This document shows, piece after piece, positions 1 to 12,180 of a stretch of DNA of 64,000 nt. The first letter of the stretch is position 1. Each line of letters begins with the position of its first letter. Source of the stretch: Clarireedia homoeocarpa (lineage: Eukaryota; Ascomycota; Leotiomycetes; Helotiales; Rutstroemiaceae); NCBI GenBank assembly GCA_001465935.1, contig LNKV01000001.1, positions 744,001 to 808,000 on the forward strand, read 5' to 3'. A program made the translations under genes and the position numbers. The notes under the pieces are model-generated. The model ran no database searches, was not told where the DNA came from, and saw only the letters and a list, made by a program, of their open reading frames with translations.

Positions 1-141
1 GGTCCTCCCTTCTTCCTTTTCCTTTCCCTTCCACACACGGAAACCACCCATCAAGAAATCCCGCTGATGGATACCACAAATAAAAAAGGTACCTTGCAAA
101 TGCTGCATCATTATGTATAACCGTCATCACACTCATATTCT

Positions 142-3100
142 TTAAAATCCACCATAACCAGTGGTTTGAGGTGCAAACCCATTTGTCTGAGGGAACGGTG
201 CTGGAGATATACGTCCGCCAGGTCCAGCAGTAATCATGAGACGCGAGCCTCCGAGAATCGGGGTGTTGTCGTTCTCTTGGACCTCAGATTTCTCCTTCAG
301 CTTTCGCTCCTCGTTATCCTTCTTCAACTCTGCAATTGTAGATGTTTGTTGCGCAAGGAAGTTGATCATGAATGGCATTGTGAAGTCGGTAAGGCCGTGG
401 CGCCATGAAATTTCCATGACAACGTGAATTGGAATAAGATCGTAGCATGCGTATAACATGCCGACATAACACTCGCGACTGCCAATGTCGACAAACTGAG
501 AAAGAGATTAGCATGAATTTCAAGTCACAGCAAGGAACAGTACTTACATATCTGAGCAATTCTTCAACAACATCAGGCTTGCCAGAAATGGCGGCGGTCT
601 CAATAGCATCTTTGAAGAGTTTGTCTTGCTTAGACAAAGCAATCGACTTCTCCCACCTCTTGTTCTTGCGGTAGATGTTGGCAGCGATTTGACGGAAGAA
701 GACGAGATCATGACGCTCTAGTCGCTGGGCAAGTTCAACAGCATCATAGTTGTCGTAGTTCTCCACCGAATCGCGGAGGGTCTTGTAGTCCTCCTCTTCG
801 ATCAACAGATCATTGATGGCACCGTTGACGATCTTCTTGTTCTGCGGCTGAACGTTGAGAAGGAAAGGCTTAATGAGAGGAATGTTGTCAGACTTCTCAA
901 ACATTCTGACCACACGGTTGACGTCGATTCTAGATGTTAGAGCTTGGAGGAGATCAGTGATGAGAGATGGCTGTTCTTGGAGATAAAAGTTGAGGGCACG
1001 GTAGTAAATCTCCAAGTTTGCAACCTTGACAATAATGTCCTTGAAAGAGTGATGCTCCCAAGCATCTGCAGCACGCTCCATCATGGCAAGAGCAGCATTG
1101 TCCCATTCATCATAATGGCAGTAGAGGAAAACCAATTCGGGCCAGAGATGTGCTTCCTCGCAGGCACGAATCATCTTTGGGATGTTGATCCTGCTCCAGA
1201 AGAGCTTCAAGTGCTCCATTACACGATCTGGGTGGTATTTGGAAAGGGCTTCTCCGAGAGCAGTGAACATCGCCATATGGCAAGATTCTAGAGGGGGATA
1301 TGTTAGCAATTGATCATAGATGTCGTCCAAAGGGAGAAAGTGTGGTGATAGTAGAGATTAGAAGCAAGTGATGATAGATGTGGTCCAAAATAAGAAATTA
1401 TGGTGAAAATCGGTAATAGCGATTAGGAGCAAGTGATCATAGATGTCGTCCAAAGGGGTCCAAAAAGTACTTTGTGCTTAGCTAGGTTAGAGGGAGCTAG
1501 GAGCTCGCTCCAACCCAACCAAACACGGGGAAGGGGAAGGGCGGGAGACAAAAGGAAAGAACGTACCAAGACCCAGGCCCTGCTCAAGCAGAGAAATTAG
1601 CTCATCAAAGTAACCGTTGCGCTCGTATTGTTTGACTAGTTCTTGCAGCTCCTCAGCATCGATAATCAGGTTCAAACCGCAAATTTGAGCAAGACGGAAT
1701 TCCTTCTTTTCAACACAGGCGGCATTAACTTGCTTCCAGACCTTGATGTTATTTGCTTTGCGTGCACATTCGACTGCAGATTGGTAATCCTCAAGGTGCA
1801 CAAGAGTGGTTGCAAGCTTGGCCCAGTTGGAAATGCTGCTGAAGAATATCTTCGCAGCTTGGTGGTAGCCTTCCGCGTACGCCTTATCACCAGACTCTTC
1901 AATATCTGCAACGTTCGTGCCCCGAAGGAAGTCCTCAAGTTCGCTTAGTTGATCAGTGCGAGCATAGGCAAAAGCAAGGCCGGTGTCGATGGCAGGTTCA
2001 CGAAGAGTCTTGCGGGCCATTCGGAGGAACTTGATAAGATCTTCATCTTTGCCAGCATGTGTGGCAATCTCGATGACCTCTAAGTAGTTACTTGGGTCTT
2101 CAGCACGGATGTAAGATTCGATACCATCGCTTACACGCAGACCATCAAGTTGGGCTTTGGCAACTCTGCTCCAGACTTCAGGTAGCTCCACTTTCTCAGC
2201 ATAATCTTGTGCACGATCAATACTGACAATGTGCTCAACAAGAACGTTGACGGCGCTCTTGTGGTCATTGATTTTCTTGTAGACCTCGAATGCTTCTTCA
2301 AAAAGTCCAACCTCAATACAGATATTGGCAATATCGGGTGCATTGTAGGCATCGAGTCTGTGAATGTAATCCATGACTCGGCCTTTGTCGGCTTTTGTGG
2401 CTGTGAGAATGAGTAGATTTTGTAAATTCTCGTTGTCACTGAATGGCGAAGGCTCAAGAACAATCTTTTCAAGCAATTCAATCAACTCGGCTGGAAGATC
2501 AGCGGCGAGGAAAGAGGCAACTGCAACAGACACTAGGTCGGGCTCCGTTGATTCTGGAACAGCTGTGGAGATGACTTGATCAATGACGGATCGTCGATGA
2601 ACATTGTTCTCGCTAAGAACGAAAGACCAAAGCTCTCGATCAGCTCTCTCAAGGAGATAACGAGCTTGAGCTTTGAACATGGAGTTCTCATTGGTGATAT
2701 TGACAAGCTCTAGATCATTTTGACCTTTACGGTAGCAAATGTAGGCTAGATTTGGATCTCGCTTCGCACAGTAGTTTCCCACGACGAGAGTATCGTAAGA
2801 CTGTTCAAGAAGGAACTTCTCTGGGTTGTTGTTGCTGTCGATGTAGATCTTAGCAAGAGCATTATAGACAGCCTGCTGTTGGTTGCCTGCAGCGAGAGTG
2901 GCTTCAAGGAATGGCAACAGGATCTTCAGACGGTTTCGGGTTTCAACCTCATGGACAAGTTCATCAATAGGAATTGCAGCGTGGTTAACAGTGCCCAAAA
3001 GGTTCTTGATGATTGAATCATCACAATCAACGTCAAGCAAAGCACCAACAACTGCTGGAGTCCTGGAGGGGTTGACTCTTTGAACGTACACCTCGATTGA

Positions 3101-5803
3101 CTGGAATTGTTGGTTTTGATAAAGGTATAGTACCAAGTCGTGGATGAAATTGAATCGATCACAGACAATGATAAGAGGTAATTGTTCAACCAACTTAGCT
3201 TCCTTCAAGAAGTTTTTGACTTTCAAAGGGTCGTAATGATTGCTGTCTCGGCAAATCCTCTCGACTTCGTTGAACTGACCCATCTTTGTTGCCGCTTCGA
3301 TGTACTTGAAGTTGACATCTGGGTCTTCGCTGAGGTTGACAATACTGCCAAGGTAGTGGAACAGACCTTCGGCAGTCTTGTACTTCTCAAAAAGATCAAT
3401 CAATCTGACAGGACCAAGGAGATCGGAGTATTTCGTAGCAATCTGGACGACAGCTGCAAGGTTCTGACGAATATTAACCTTAAGCATAGCATCAAGACAG
3501 TCCAATGACTGCTCAAGGGACAAGCGACCAAAGTAACCTGTAAGCCATTCTTGACTAAAGTTTGGTGTGGCTGTGATGTTGACAATCACCCGCTTAATAG
3601 CCTCTGGGTCTTCATAATGCTCAAGAGCTCGCTGGGCAAGACCTGCTTGTTCGCACAATTGCGCAATTCTAGGCTTATCATAGTATGAGAACATGTCATT
3701 ACCAAGAATAGCATCGGCAACTTGAGGGGCATTCATGAGGTTCATCTCCAGGAGACGGGTTTGCAGATGTCCTTGCTCCGGTTTGTTGTCTTTGAGAGCA
3801 TCGAGCAAGAATGCCGTGGCAGGCTGAACCATTCCCTGGGATTGAAAGACATCTACGACACGCTCAATATCGACAAGTGAGCCGCCTTCAGTGTTAGCCA
3901 GTTGTGTAGCAAACTCGGCTCCTTTTTCGGGATTGATAGAGATGATGTTACGGAGTAGCTGAACATAATCTGGCTGGTACCCTGCCTGTTGGGCATAAGG
4001 CAAAATCTTCTCGAATTGACCAGTTTCGGCGAAGGCAGCAACAACCTTGTGAGGAATATTCGCACGGAGGTAAATGGCGAGTGCAAGTTGTGTGTCGCTT
4101 GTACGGACGATATCGCCTAGCTCTTCAGAACAGTCCAGCTTGTTTTCCTTCATCCACTTTTCCAACAAATGCTTTCGATTTTGTGCTAGAACTGGTCGCA
4201 CAAGCTCCAAAGTCTCATGCTTATTCAATGATCCTTTGTCCAACAGCATACCAAAGTACTGTAGGATAACTGACAGTTGACCAGGTACAGGTGGGAGGGC
4301 CTTTAGTCGTTCGATGGTCTGGGGTGTTCTGAGGAAACCGCGTGGGGAGTTTGCGGCAATCTTTGAGGCTTCGGAATAGTTGCCAGCTGCAAGAAGTTGT
4401 TCAAACTGATTGGCATAAAGATTGTCTGCACCAGGTAAGCCTGCTCTTGAAGCAAGCTTGACTGCTAAACTAGAGTTGGCAGGGTTTTGAAGGAGGTATG
4501 GAATGATGGTCGATTCATCAACTGCTACAGATAGGACCTGACCTCTTCTGTTAACTCCAACCAAACCGGCAGATTCCGAATCGCCAGCAGTAATGAAGAT
4601 CGTTTCGCTGGAAATACGGTTCATAAAAATACATGTACCAGTCTCCAAATCGTAGAGGTGGATAAAGCCGTATTTCGTAACCAAGTAGATAATGCTATAT
4701 TTCTGCGAGACTTGCATGGCAACAGGAAAGTCATTGACAGCCTCGGCTGGGAAATAGACGTCGACGGCCTTCTTCGCAAATGTGGGGTTTGAAGCTTGAT
4801 GGTCGACTTCAACGATGTGCAGTTTTGCGCCGGTTGCAGTTCGGACTGAAAATGTGAAGACCTTTGTGTCGGCTGGAGCACTCTCTAGTCGTAGTGTACC
4901 AAAGGCAGCAGCGTGACCTTCAATGGCCTGGCTGATGCCCCTGTCTTTCGAATAGAGCTGCATCGCTCCAACCACTCGCCCTTGTTGTTGCGATATACCT
5001 ACTACTACCATCCACTTTCCGTCATCGCTCACGCGATAATTTATGATTTGGCATCCCTTCAGTCGCTGTCAGATTCCTCATTCTATTCCAACACAATGTT
5101 ACTTACAGAAAGATTTGGATTCCTCTTGAAAACTTCCACGGGTGCTGCTTGGTTTGGATCAAAAACGTCCCAGTGGTAGACTGTAGTATCCGTAACCAAT
5201 CCCAAGCTTGTCTCACTGAACCACTTCCAGAAGACAACATCTTCATTCATAGTAGCCGACTTCAGCTTCGCCTTCTGGCCTAAATCAAATATCTGCAGTG
5301 TCCGCGATTGTGCCTTTAGTGCTATGACTTGTTTCGTCCAGTGCATAATGGCACTATCTGCCTTGATCGGTCGTCGTGTGACGGCATTATTCTGTTTTAG
5401 ATCGACAATAACCACTTCTGGCTGAGCGGCTTCGTTTTTCTTCTCGCGTACACAAATGAACGAATCTGATTCCAGTGTCTGAGCCGGCGGATCGTCAGTT
5501 TATGCTTGATACAAGCCCAACTCAAAGTAGAGTAGACTGGACACTTACACATGAATTAAATCCTATCGATTGTGGCTAGTGAAGGTCAGGTCAGCACGAT
5601 TGACCAAAAAAGCTGCTAGAAAATTGATGTCTTGGGAAATTTGGTTGCCAAAGAGCCAATCCGCTGATTCGTACATACCTCAACTCCGACACTTGTTAAC
5701 TATAGATAATGTCAGTTCAGGTCTTCCAGCAGTTCAACCAGCCGCCATGTAGCCCAAATCATACCTGGAGAAGCTCCGTGAACTTAATCGGAAGTGGACC
5801 CAT
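142..5803 (-). CDS. CHC1: Clathrin heavy chain
   Basis: This is the triskelion leg protein of clathrin coats on endocytic and trans-Golgi vesicles. The coding exons on the minus strand are 5803-5765, 5699-5679, 5575-5549, 5478-5107, 5056-1567, 1287-548 and 495-142, which sum to 1,680 codons plus stop, close to the roughly 1,675 residues of animal clathrin. The start MGPLPIKF matches the conserved LPIRF opening of the beta-propeller. Propeller sequence such as ADSAIMH, TLQIFDL and VFWKW follows, then the long alpha-helical repeat leg (NYSEA, LLEMNLM, VNPSRTP, IYIDSNNNPE, TLVHLEDYQSAV), and a C-terminal RLMITAGP that resembles the Hsc70-binding QLMLTAGP. Exons 2 and 3 are only 21 and 27 nt. Intron 5 (1288-1566, 279 bp) is unusually long and internally repetitive. 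Splice sites were inferred by reading across junctions and matching the conserved protein. Identity is very secure; the micro-exons are slightly less so. Confidence 0.97.
1312..1458. repeat. Threefold imperfect repeat inside clathrin intron 5
   Basis: Three copies of a motif of about 22 bp, GATCATAGATGTCGTCCAAA in its best form, begin at 1312, 1370 and 1435. The second and third lie in a larger unit of about 65 bp that also shares GATTAGAAGCAAGTGAT. The repeat lies wholly in the intron and probably explains its length. Confidence 0.8.
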
Positions 5804-7713
5804 CTTGTCTGGATTTCTAGATTGATGCGATCAAAGATGGGCAATCTCAGTAATTGTTGACCCTACGTCGCGGGCAAGCTGTCTGCGCAAACTGGCGCTG
5901 AGTACCCAGAGAAATACTCAATTAAAATCAAACGCAGCGTTGTAAGTACAGGTATCGTAAAGATTATTATTTTAAACTGAGAAGCGCCCAGAAGGAAATA
6001 GGATGCAGTGAAGCAGTAGGTAAAAAGGTGAGCTTTGGGGTTTGATGGCTTTCTAAAACTGGCCTTGTTGTCGCAGTAAACGGCTGGAACAAGAACGCTA
6101 GGACCGCGCTAGTACAAATGGATCCACTTCAATCACGTGACCAAGCTCTTTAGCACCCCTTATTGCCAAAAATAATCTTGAGGTCCACAGACGATGATCT
6201 GCATACTTCACTTCACACGCCGTGAGCACTTCAAGCGACTTGTCCAGTTCGCAGAAGTGAGACATTGATCGATTGTTGCAAAGCGGTGTTATGGTTGAAT
6301 TAATGGGCGACATCAGCAATTGCGGCCTTGAGAAAATGGAACCCGAAAGATCCGATCTGTCATTTGCAGCTGTTGGCCGGCGAGTCTAGCTGATGTACAG
6401 CAACATGAATCGTTTGCCAAACATCGATTGACTCCCCATGTTAATTGTTAGACCTTGGATACCACCCAACTTACGGGTGAGGTTGCGCGTGAGGCCATGG
6501 AGCTGAGTAGATCTGGCTGCAATTGAACTGTCATATCGTATACTTTTAGTATCCACTGTACTATCACAAAGGCCTTCCCACCTTATTTTGGTGAGGCCGC
6601 AAAGTTTTGGCAGTCAAGGGGATGTACACGATCTCCATATTTATCAGAGGGCCGAGTTATCGGACAGGTCTACTGTTTTGCCTGAGACTTACTTTGTATT
6701 ACGTGCAAATTATTTCTGGCATCAACACGGGGAAATATGTTTCTCGGTTAGGATGTTTCACGGAGTGGCTAGTCTCGTGCCGCCACTTCTGGATCAAGTG
6801 CTAGAACCTAGGGATAGGAGTTCCTTGATAGCGAGGTTCCTACGCTTATTGAGAGATCATAGATGTGTATCGCCGCGATGCGCGCTGCATGTTTTCACTG
6901 GTTATAGTGCCTGTTTCGGGCTATCAAGTCCGAATCTCGTTCTAGTTCCATGATTGAGTGCGATGGAAGAAAGCACTCACGTTGCATGATAATAGCAATA
7001 TAAGCTCTAGTCCTTTGTTGTTTGTTTCATTCATTCACGAGCCGGCTGCCTGAACCAGACCTCCAAGAGTTTGAGGGATAGTATAAGTAATATGTTGTCT
7101 AAGGCGACTTTGGCCAACTCTAGACCCGTATCGCGTGTAATTGGCGCTTAGGCGTCAATTAGTAGTAATCGCGTTGGTGTCTGTAAGATGTGGCTATAGG
7201 TATTCTGACGTCCAATAATATATAGAGAGTATAATTAGCCTGTTGCGCTTTTAAGTAACTGCGGCCTTTAAGCAACCGCGGCCTCTAAGCAACCGCGGCC
7301 TCTAAGCAACCGCGGCCTCTAAGCAACCGCGGCCTCTACGGAAACTGCAATATTTTCTGCTATATCGTGAAATTTTGCTTCGTAGGCCTTATTGTACCTA
7401 GTAAAATATTATCTAGAACTAGTGCTTATAATAGGACTCAACGTAAGCTTCTGGATAGTATCACTTCAGTTAGTGTTACAACATTGTTGGTTGTTCGGGT
7501 CAAAAGATATAAAAGGATTATGGAACGCCATGAAGTTACAATCATAATCCTATCAATCTCAACTATCAATACAACTACAAATACAATCTAACAATACAAC
7601 TATAAATACACCTAATAACACAACTATCAACTATCACAGCGCTATTTTCACAGTTAAGTCTGATACTCAGCAAAAAATTCTACAGCCTCTAGTTCAAACA
7701 CACAATCAACATC
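5804..7713. other. Non-coding region upstream of clathrin; possible decayed element
   Basis: No open frame here reads like a protein. The left part is presumably the clathrin promoter. From about 7140 the sequence turns AT-rich. It carries a GC-rich 17-bp tandem array (7253-7337), a TATAAAAGG box near 7510 and ACAACTA-type low-complexity sequence at about 7560-7640. This could be a relic of a retroelement LTR, but I found no convincing target-site duplication. Confidence 0.5.
7253..7337. repeat. 17-bp GC-rich tandem repeat, five copies
   Basis: The unit AAGCAACCGCGGCCTCT occurs as four identical copies (7270-7337), preceded by one diverged copy (7253-7269). Each unit contains the palindrome CCGCGG. 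The flanks are AT-rich. Confidence 0.92.
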
Positions 7714-7980
7714 ATGCCACACGTTCCGGGAAGCAGTGACTCCATCGCTCCCGCCTCAAAAAAGCGTCAAAGATCACAATCAAGGTCATCGGCAGATGGA
7801 GGTGCGAGGGCATCACAAAAACAAAAGCAAAGAGACTCCAAGATCGCATTTGAAAATGATCGTAGACCAGAGAAAGACAATAGTTCGAAGAGAGTAGATC
7901 AGATGAAACGGAAAGCAAAGGAAATGGACAAGTTCGTAAAGTCCAAACCCACGAAAGAAGAAGAGGAATTAAGTAAGTAA
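7714..7980 (+). CDS. Small basic hypothetical protein
   Basis: An 88-codon frame opens with a good ATG context (CAACATCATG) and encodes a very hydrophilic Lys/Arg/Glu/Ser-rich peptide with clusters such as SKKRQRSQSRSS and KRKAKEMDKF. The last codons run into GTAAGTAAGG, which looks like a splice donor, so the true protein may continue into another exon. I recognise no domain. The composition would suit a nuclear or nucleic-acid-binding tail, but low-complexity basic frames also arise by chance. It sits next to the AT-rich possible element relic, so it could be part of one. Not well supported. Confidence 0.3.
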   Translation: MPHVPGSSDSIAPASKKRQRSQSRSSADGGARASQKQKQRDSKIAFENDRRPEKDNSSKRVDQMKRKAKEMDKFVKSKPTKEEEELSK

Positions 7981-8277
7981 GGTGGCATCTCTTTAAGTGC
8001 CGAAAATTCGCGCGCTCGGCAATGACATTACCTTCAGGGCGGCTGTGGCACTAAGGGCATAATGCTAGTTATTTCATAAATTATCTTAGAGCTAGATAAT
8101 TTCCAATGGCACATCTTTTTCCACGTACGATCTACAGAGGTGTTTGGCTCAATTATTCCATGTTGAAGTTTATGATGCGCGATAAACACGAACACTAAAC
8201 GAGCCAACTACAGGTACAAATCTGCAAAAAGTTCTTCCCTGACCTCACGACAACTTTCTCATCAACCACAGATCCAT

Positions 8278-9331
8278 CTAAGCCGCGCTCCAACCCCCGT
8301 CAACATTCACAGCACTCCCCGTAACAAAACTCGCTCTGTCACTCAGTAGAAAACTAGCCATGTACGCCACCTCTTCCGGGAGACCCCACCTTCCTATGGA
8401 TGTACGCTGAAGCGTGTATTTATACTATACTTATCAGCCATACACGTAGAAACCGGTAGCAAGCAAACAAGGAAGTATTAAACCTACCCATTCCTCATTC
8501 CCCCGCGCCCATTTAGTCAAAGGAGTCGTGGTCCATCCCGGACAAAGACAATTAATTCTAATACCCTGCGAAGAATACGTTGTACTATCAGTTCTCGTAA
8601 GTCCTAGGACTCCGTGTTTAGCCACGACATAGGGTGCCATGCCAGCGATGCCAGTGCGAGCCGCAACTGAGCCGACGTTCAAAATTGCCCCGCGAGTTTG
8701 AACGGGTAGACCGGTGCTTGATATATGTCAGTAACCCCATGTCATTCAGCTATGATGATGATGTTGATGAAATACTATATTGCATACCAAACATCCCTTA
8801 AATCCTGCTTAAGCATCTGCTTCAGCTGTGCCTTTTCACAGAAATAGATGCCCTTTAAATTAACATCAATAACCTTTCCCAAATTCTCGGCCGTTCCATC
8901 AGCGGTATCCTCTAAAAGCCCTACGATTCCCGCTCCATTGAAACATATATCCAATCTCCCAAACCTATCTACCGTTTGCTGTACCGCGAGATCGACCTCG
9001 TTTTCTATTGCGCAATTGGTTGGAAGGAGCAGAAGGTGAACTTTCTCTTTCGAGGCGGTGACAACGTCTGAGAGAGACTACTGAGCTTTGGTGAGAACTT
9101 CGGATGATATGTCTATGAGGGCGAGGTAGAGGACGCCGTCAAGGATGAGTTGGCGGGTTACGGCGAGGCCAATGCCGGATGCGGCACCTGTGTGATGTTA
9201 GGTTTTGATATTAATCCCTGGAAAATCACATAATAATGTATAGCAGGTATCGTAAGAATCAGTATTAAATGGAGTCTTAAGATACCTGTGATGAATGCTA
9301 CACTGCGTAATATATCAGCTGGGGCACCCAT
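8278..9331 (-). pseudogene. Short-chain dehydrogenase/reductase with an in-frame stop
   Basis: Exons 9331-9286, 9187-8788, 8716-8488 and 8406-8278 join in consistent phase to 268 codons, the usual length of a classical SDR. The product would be an NAD(P)(H)-dependent oxidoreductase. The cofactor motif TGAASGIG spans the first junction, the NxG-type segment reads FNGAG, and the catalytic motif is intact as a Ser followed by YVVAK. The C-terminus SAVNVDGGWSAA is typical. Codon 52 (9080-9078) is TAG, in a place where family members simply continue; a CAG glutamine codon is the likely ancestor. No GT-AG pair removes it, and the rest of the frame is open. It is therefore either a very young pseudogene, a nonsense allele in this strain, or a sequencing error. 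The substrate cannot be told from sequence. Confidence 0.82.
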
Positions 9332-10324
9332 TCTAAAAGGGTATCACTAACGAACTAGATGGAAAATTCGACATGCTTAGAGTCTTTCGCGTTGGTAGAT
9401 TAGACCCTAAGAGCCCTTTTATGAAATTGTTCGACAGGTTTAGTTATATATGAAGCGAATGATTCACTTGCCGATTGTTTTCTATTTAAAAAGTGGCGCT
9501 AGACAGGTGTGGCAGAACTACCCCGCATGTGTGAGATGTACAAGTAGAGTCTGATCTATCTATCCGAAGAACTAACTATATAGCAGCTTGAAGGAGGTTT
9601 ATATCCTCAAACTGTGACAAAATAAGTGATTCCATAAGATTCCATAGATTAAAAATTGAAGGTTTTTTGTAAAAAGTATTTGTCAACTTGCGTTGATCGT
9701 TGCTGAATCTTGGAATGGCCTCATTCTCACAGCATGAGGGGACGCACATCGGGTCTTGGACTTTCCACATACAGTAATACCAAGAGCTACTGTCGCTATA
9801 GAAGTAACCGATATATGACCGACATGAGAAGTGGATACTCAAACTGGATGCTCGGCATCGGATGATTAAGGAAGCATACAGAGCTGTAGTAGTAGAACAT
9901 AAATAAGGGCCTTAAGCCCGTTAATAATGAATCATCTACGAACCCTTAAGATTACCCGAACCCACCTTTTGTTGAGTGAGTTACGGGTGAGGAGGGTGTA
10001 GCCACAGCTACTCTGCAGAACCCACTATATCCATGTTGCAATGTGCGTCTTTTTCGAAATCGAATAATATCGTGCTACACTCGGTTTGATCGATTTTCGT
10101 TCGCACTGAGGTCAGCTTCAATGCCTGTAATGTAACCCAGTCTGTCGCTGAAGCCTCCTTTACCTGTGCGTCGGTCCTAGTATGACTAAGTGAGCCACAA
10201 AGAAACATCCTTTCAACATGTATTGATGATCTGTGCCTATCTGTGTAATGAATGTATGTCTCTTCCTCCAGAGGCCACATTCCAGTCGTGACGTGGTTCA
10301 CTGAATTCTAGAGTCTACTCGTCG
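9332..10324. other. Intergenic, nothing recognised
   Basis: It holds only short frames with no family resemblance on either strand. It contains the upstream region of the broken dehydrogenase and the 3' flank of the next minus-strand gene. Confidence 0.6.
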
Positions 10325-11310
10325 TTATCTCTTGAGCAAATACTTGTTGATAGATTTCCTCAGCTCAACATGAATACCCTCCAAGGCGTACCCTGGAACT
10401 CCACATGCGCCTTGGAAACTATCAACGAGGTTCTAGTCATTAACCATAGGGGATACATACCGGCGCATGGTTTGCATACCAATCCTCCTATTCCCTTACC
10501 AACTCCCTTCGCGAAACCAGATGCTCCAGCTTCTTTGGCACCCTTAATAGGCTGCATCAAAAAACCAGAAAGTCCATCATAAAGACCAGTAACGAGCCCC
10601 TTTCCTGCAGCCATTATCCCACTTCTCAGTCCGACAACAGCGGGTCGCTGGCGTAGTTCTTCATCGCCGTATATCTTTGGTGCATTATGAAATACTTCTG
10701 TCAATGCAAGTGTGATATCTCGTGGTGCACTAAGGGATGCGGTGACGATACGCCCTAGTCCCTTTGTCGAAGTTGAGGGTTTTAAGTAGCTTGGTGAGCA
10801 GCTTTCAACATCTCTTGAAGCTTTTGCGGTACGATATATATAGATAGGATAATCTGCGATGCCACCTGCTACTTCCCTGACGGTACCATATGTTGCAACG
10901 AGTACTCCAGAAATTGGATCAATTGGCCCGGAAACTGAGGTATACTTTTCTGTTTGAACGCTGAGCAAAATTTAGTTAGTTCACAAGGTTTTTATATTGA
11001 GTCATACTATTCCACATCATCCCAAGTCAATCGCCCTTACTCTACCAGCACTTTCACAGCAGGCTGCAGCTCCACTGAACTGTCGTCCTGTAGCTTTCTC
11101 AACCCATAATGCCTCCTCATCCTCTGGATACTTCCAGATCTGCTGTCTCACTTTCAGCCGCGGTTCTTCATCATACAAATCATCGTTATTTATCAGAGTT
11201 GGGGCCGGTCCGATGCACGAGCTTGGGTAACCCGATACCAGTTCAGCCGGTAATGCTGTAGTGTAGGAGGAAGCATGAGATGATTTGACACGATTTCGAA
11301 GAATCGTCAT
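10325..11310 (-). CDS. Small protein with VPS13/ATG2-type C-terminal segment
   Basis: Proposed exons are 11310-11046, 10949-10461 and 10410-10325, giving 279 residues. The 10411-10460 intron (GTATGT...AAG) is well supported because it joins KPCAG to GVPGYALEGIHVELRK. The first intron is less certain: the phase fits a GTAGAG donor at 11045 and an acceptor at 10950. The C-terminal half has glycine-rich amphipathic sequence (QPIKGAKEAG, GFAKGVGKGIGGLVCKP). This resembles the membrane-binding ATG_C segment of VPS13 and ATG2 proteins and the tail of some fungal sterol glucosyltransferases. The N-terminal half is polar and unrecognised. No glycosyltransferase domain is present, so this is a stand-alone version. 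A role at membranes or contact sites is inference. Confidence 0.72.
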
Positions 11311-12180
11311 GATGAATGAAGGAAAGATTCGGACTTTGATAAGAAGACAAAACAGATAAATGAAAGAACTGGGTGTTTGGTAGCGAGTTTTAAAGAGTGA
11401 GATCGTAGTGCATATGCTATCCAGCACTCACTGGTGCATAGATGGGACTATCTGGATACATGTTTCAAGATTCTTGTCATTGACTGCGCCCCATCATATA
11501 AAATACACACTGTAAGAGGATAATTTCGCTGTGGTTGAAGGATTTGGGATGAATATGGGGGTTGGGGTTAAGCCTACAACAAGTACCCCGTAGCGAAAAA
11601 GCTCGACATGGTCCATACGAGCCGACCAATAGGGAAGCGAAATTAAAAGATGCTCCACGCGCGTTCCTCTCCACATCTCTTGCGCAAACGATTTTGTCCC
11701 TACGAGATGTCCAATTATGCTTCCGGTGAAGTTTGCAACACAGCCCTATGGTAACTGATGTTTTGGCTGTGCCATACGAATGTCAATAAGCTGTAAGTAC
11801 AGTACACGCATAGAAACACAAGGGCAAGTGAGTTGTCAGCCCCGTTCGATGTAGTGAGATATCTGCCACAGCAAAGGACAAAGTATCCCTCCATTGTCCA
11901 TACGAGCTGTGTGTGTCTTTGAGAAGGAGGGTGAGTGCATACGAAGGAGATATTCAACATGGGGAAGGAAGTCGTACTCTCTCAAGCCTTCTTCATCTAT
12001 ATAATTACCATCTCGTCACCTCTCTGATTTCCATATGTTTTTCCATCGCATACTTCCAAGCGTCTAACTACACTTTCTTGATTCTTCTTGCATATCAACG
12101 CATAGCTTCATAAGCCTCACCCATATTCTCGATCAATTACAAGCCTCTCAATTACAAGCCTCTCAATTATAAACGTTACA
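11311..12180. other. Divergent intergenic region, nothing recognised
   Basis: It lies between the starts of the VPS13/ATG2-tail gene (minus) and the RTA1-like gene (plus), so it should contain both promoters. Just before the plus-strand start the leader has a short direct repeat, CAATTACAAGCCTCT, twice. No gene was recognised. Confidence 0.6.

Noticed and set aside
7474..7593. Solo LTR with TGTTA/TAACA ends
   Set aside because: Ends are suggestive, but flanking bases show no target-site duplication and only 120 bp would be included; not called as an element.
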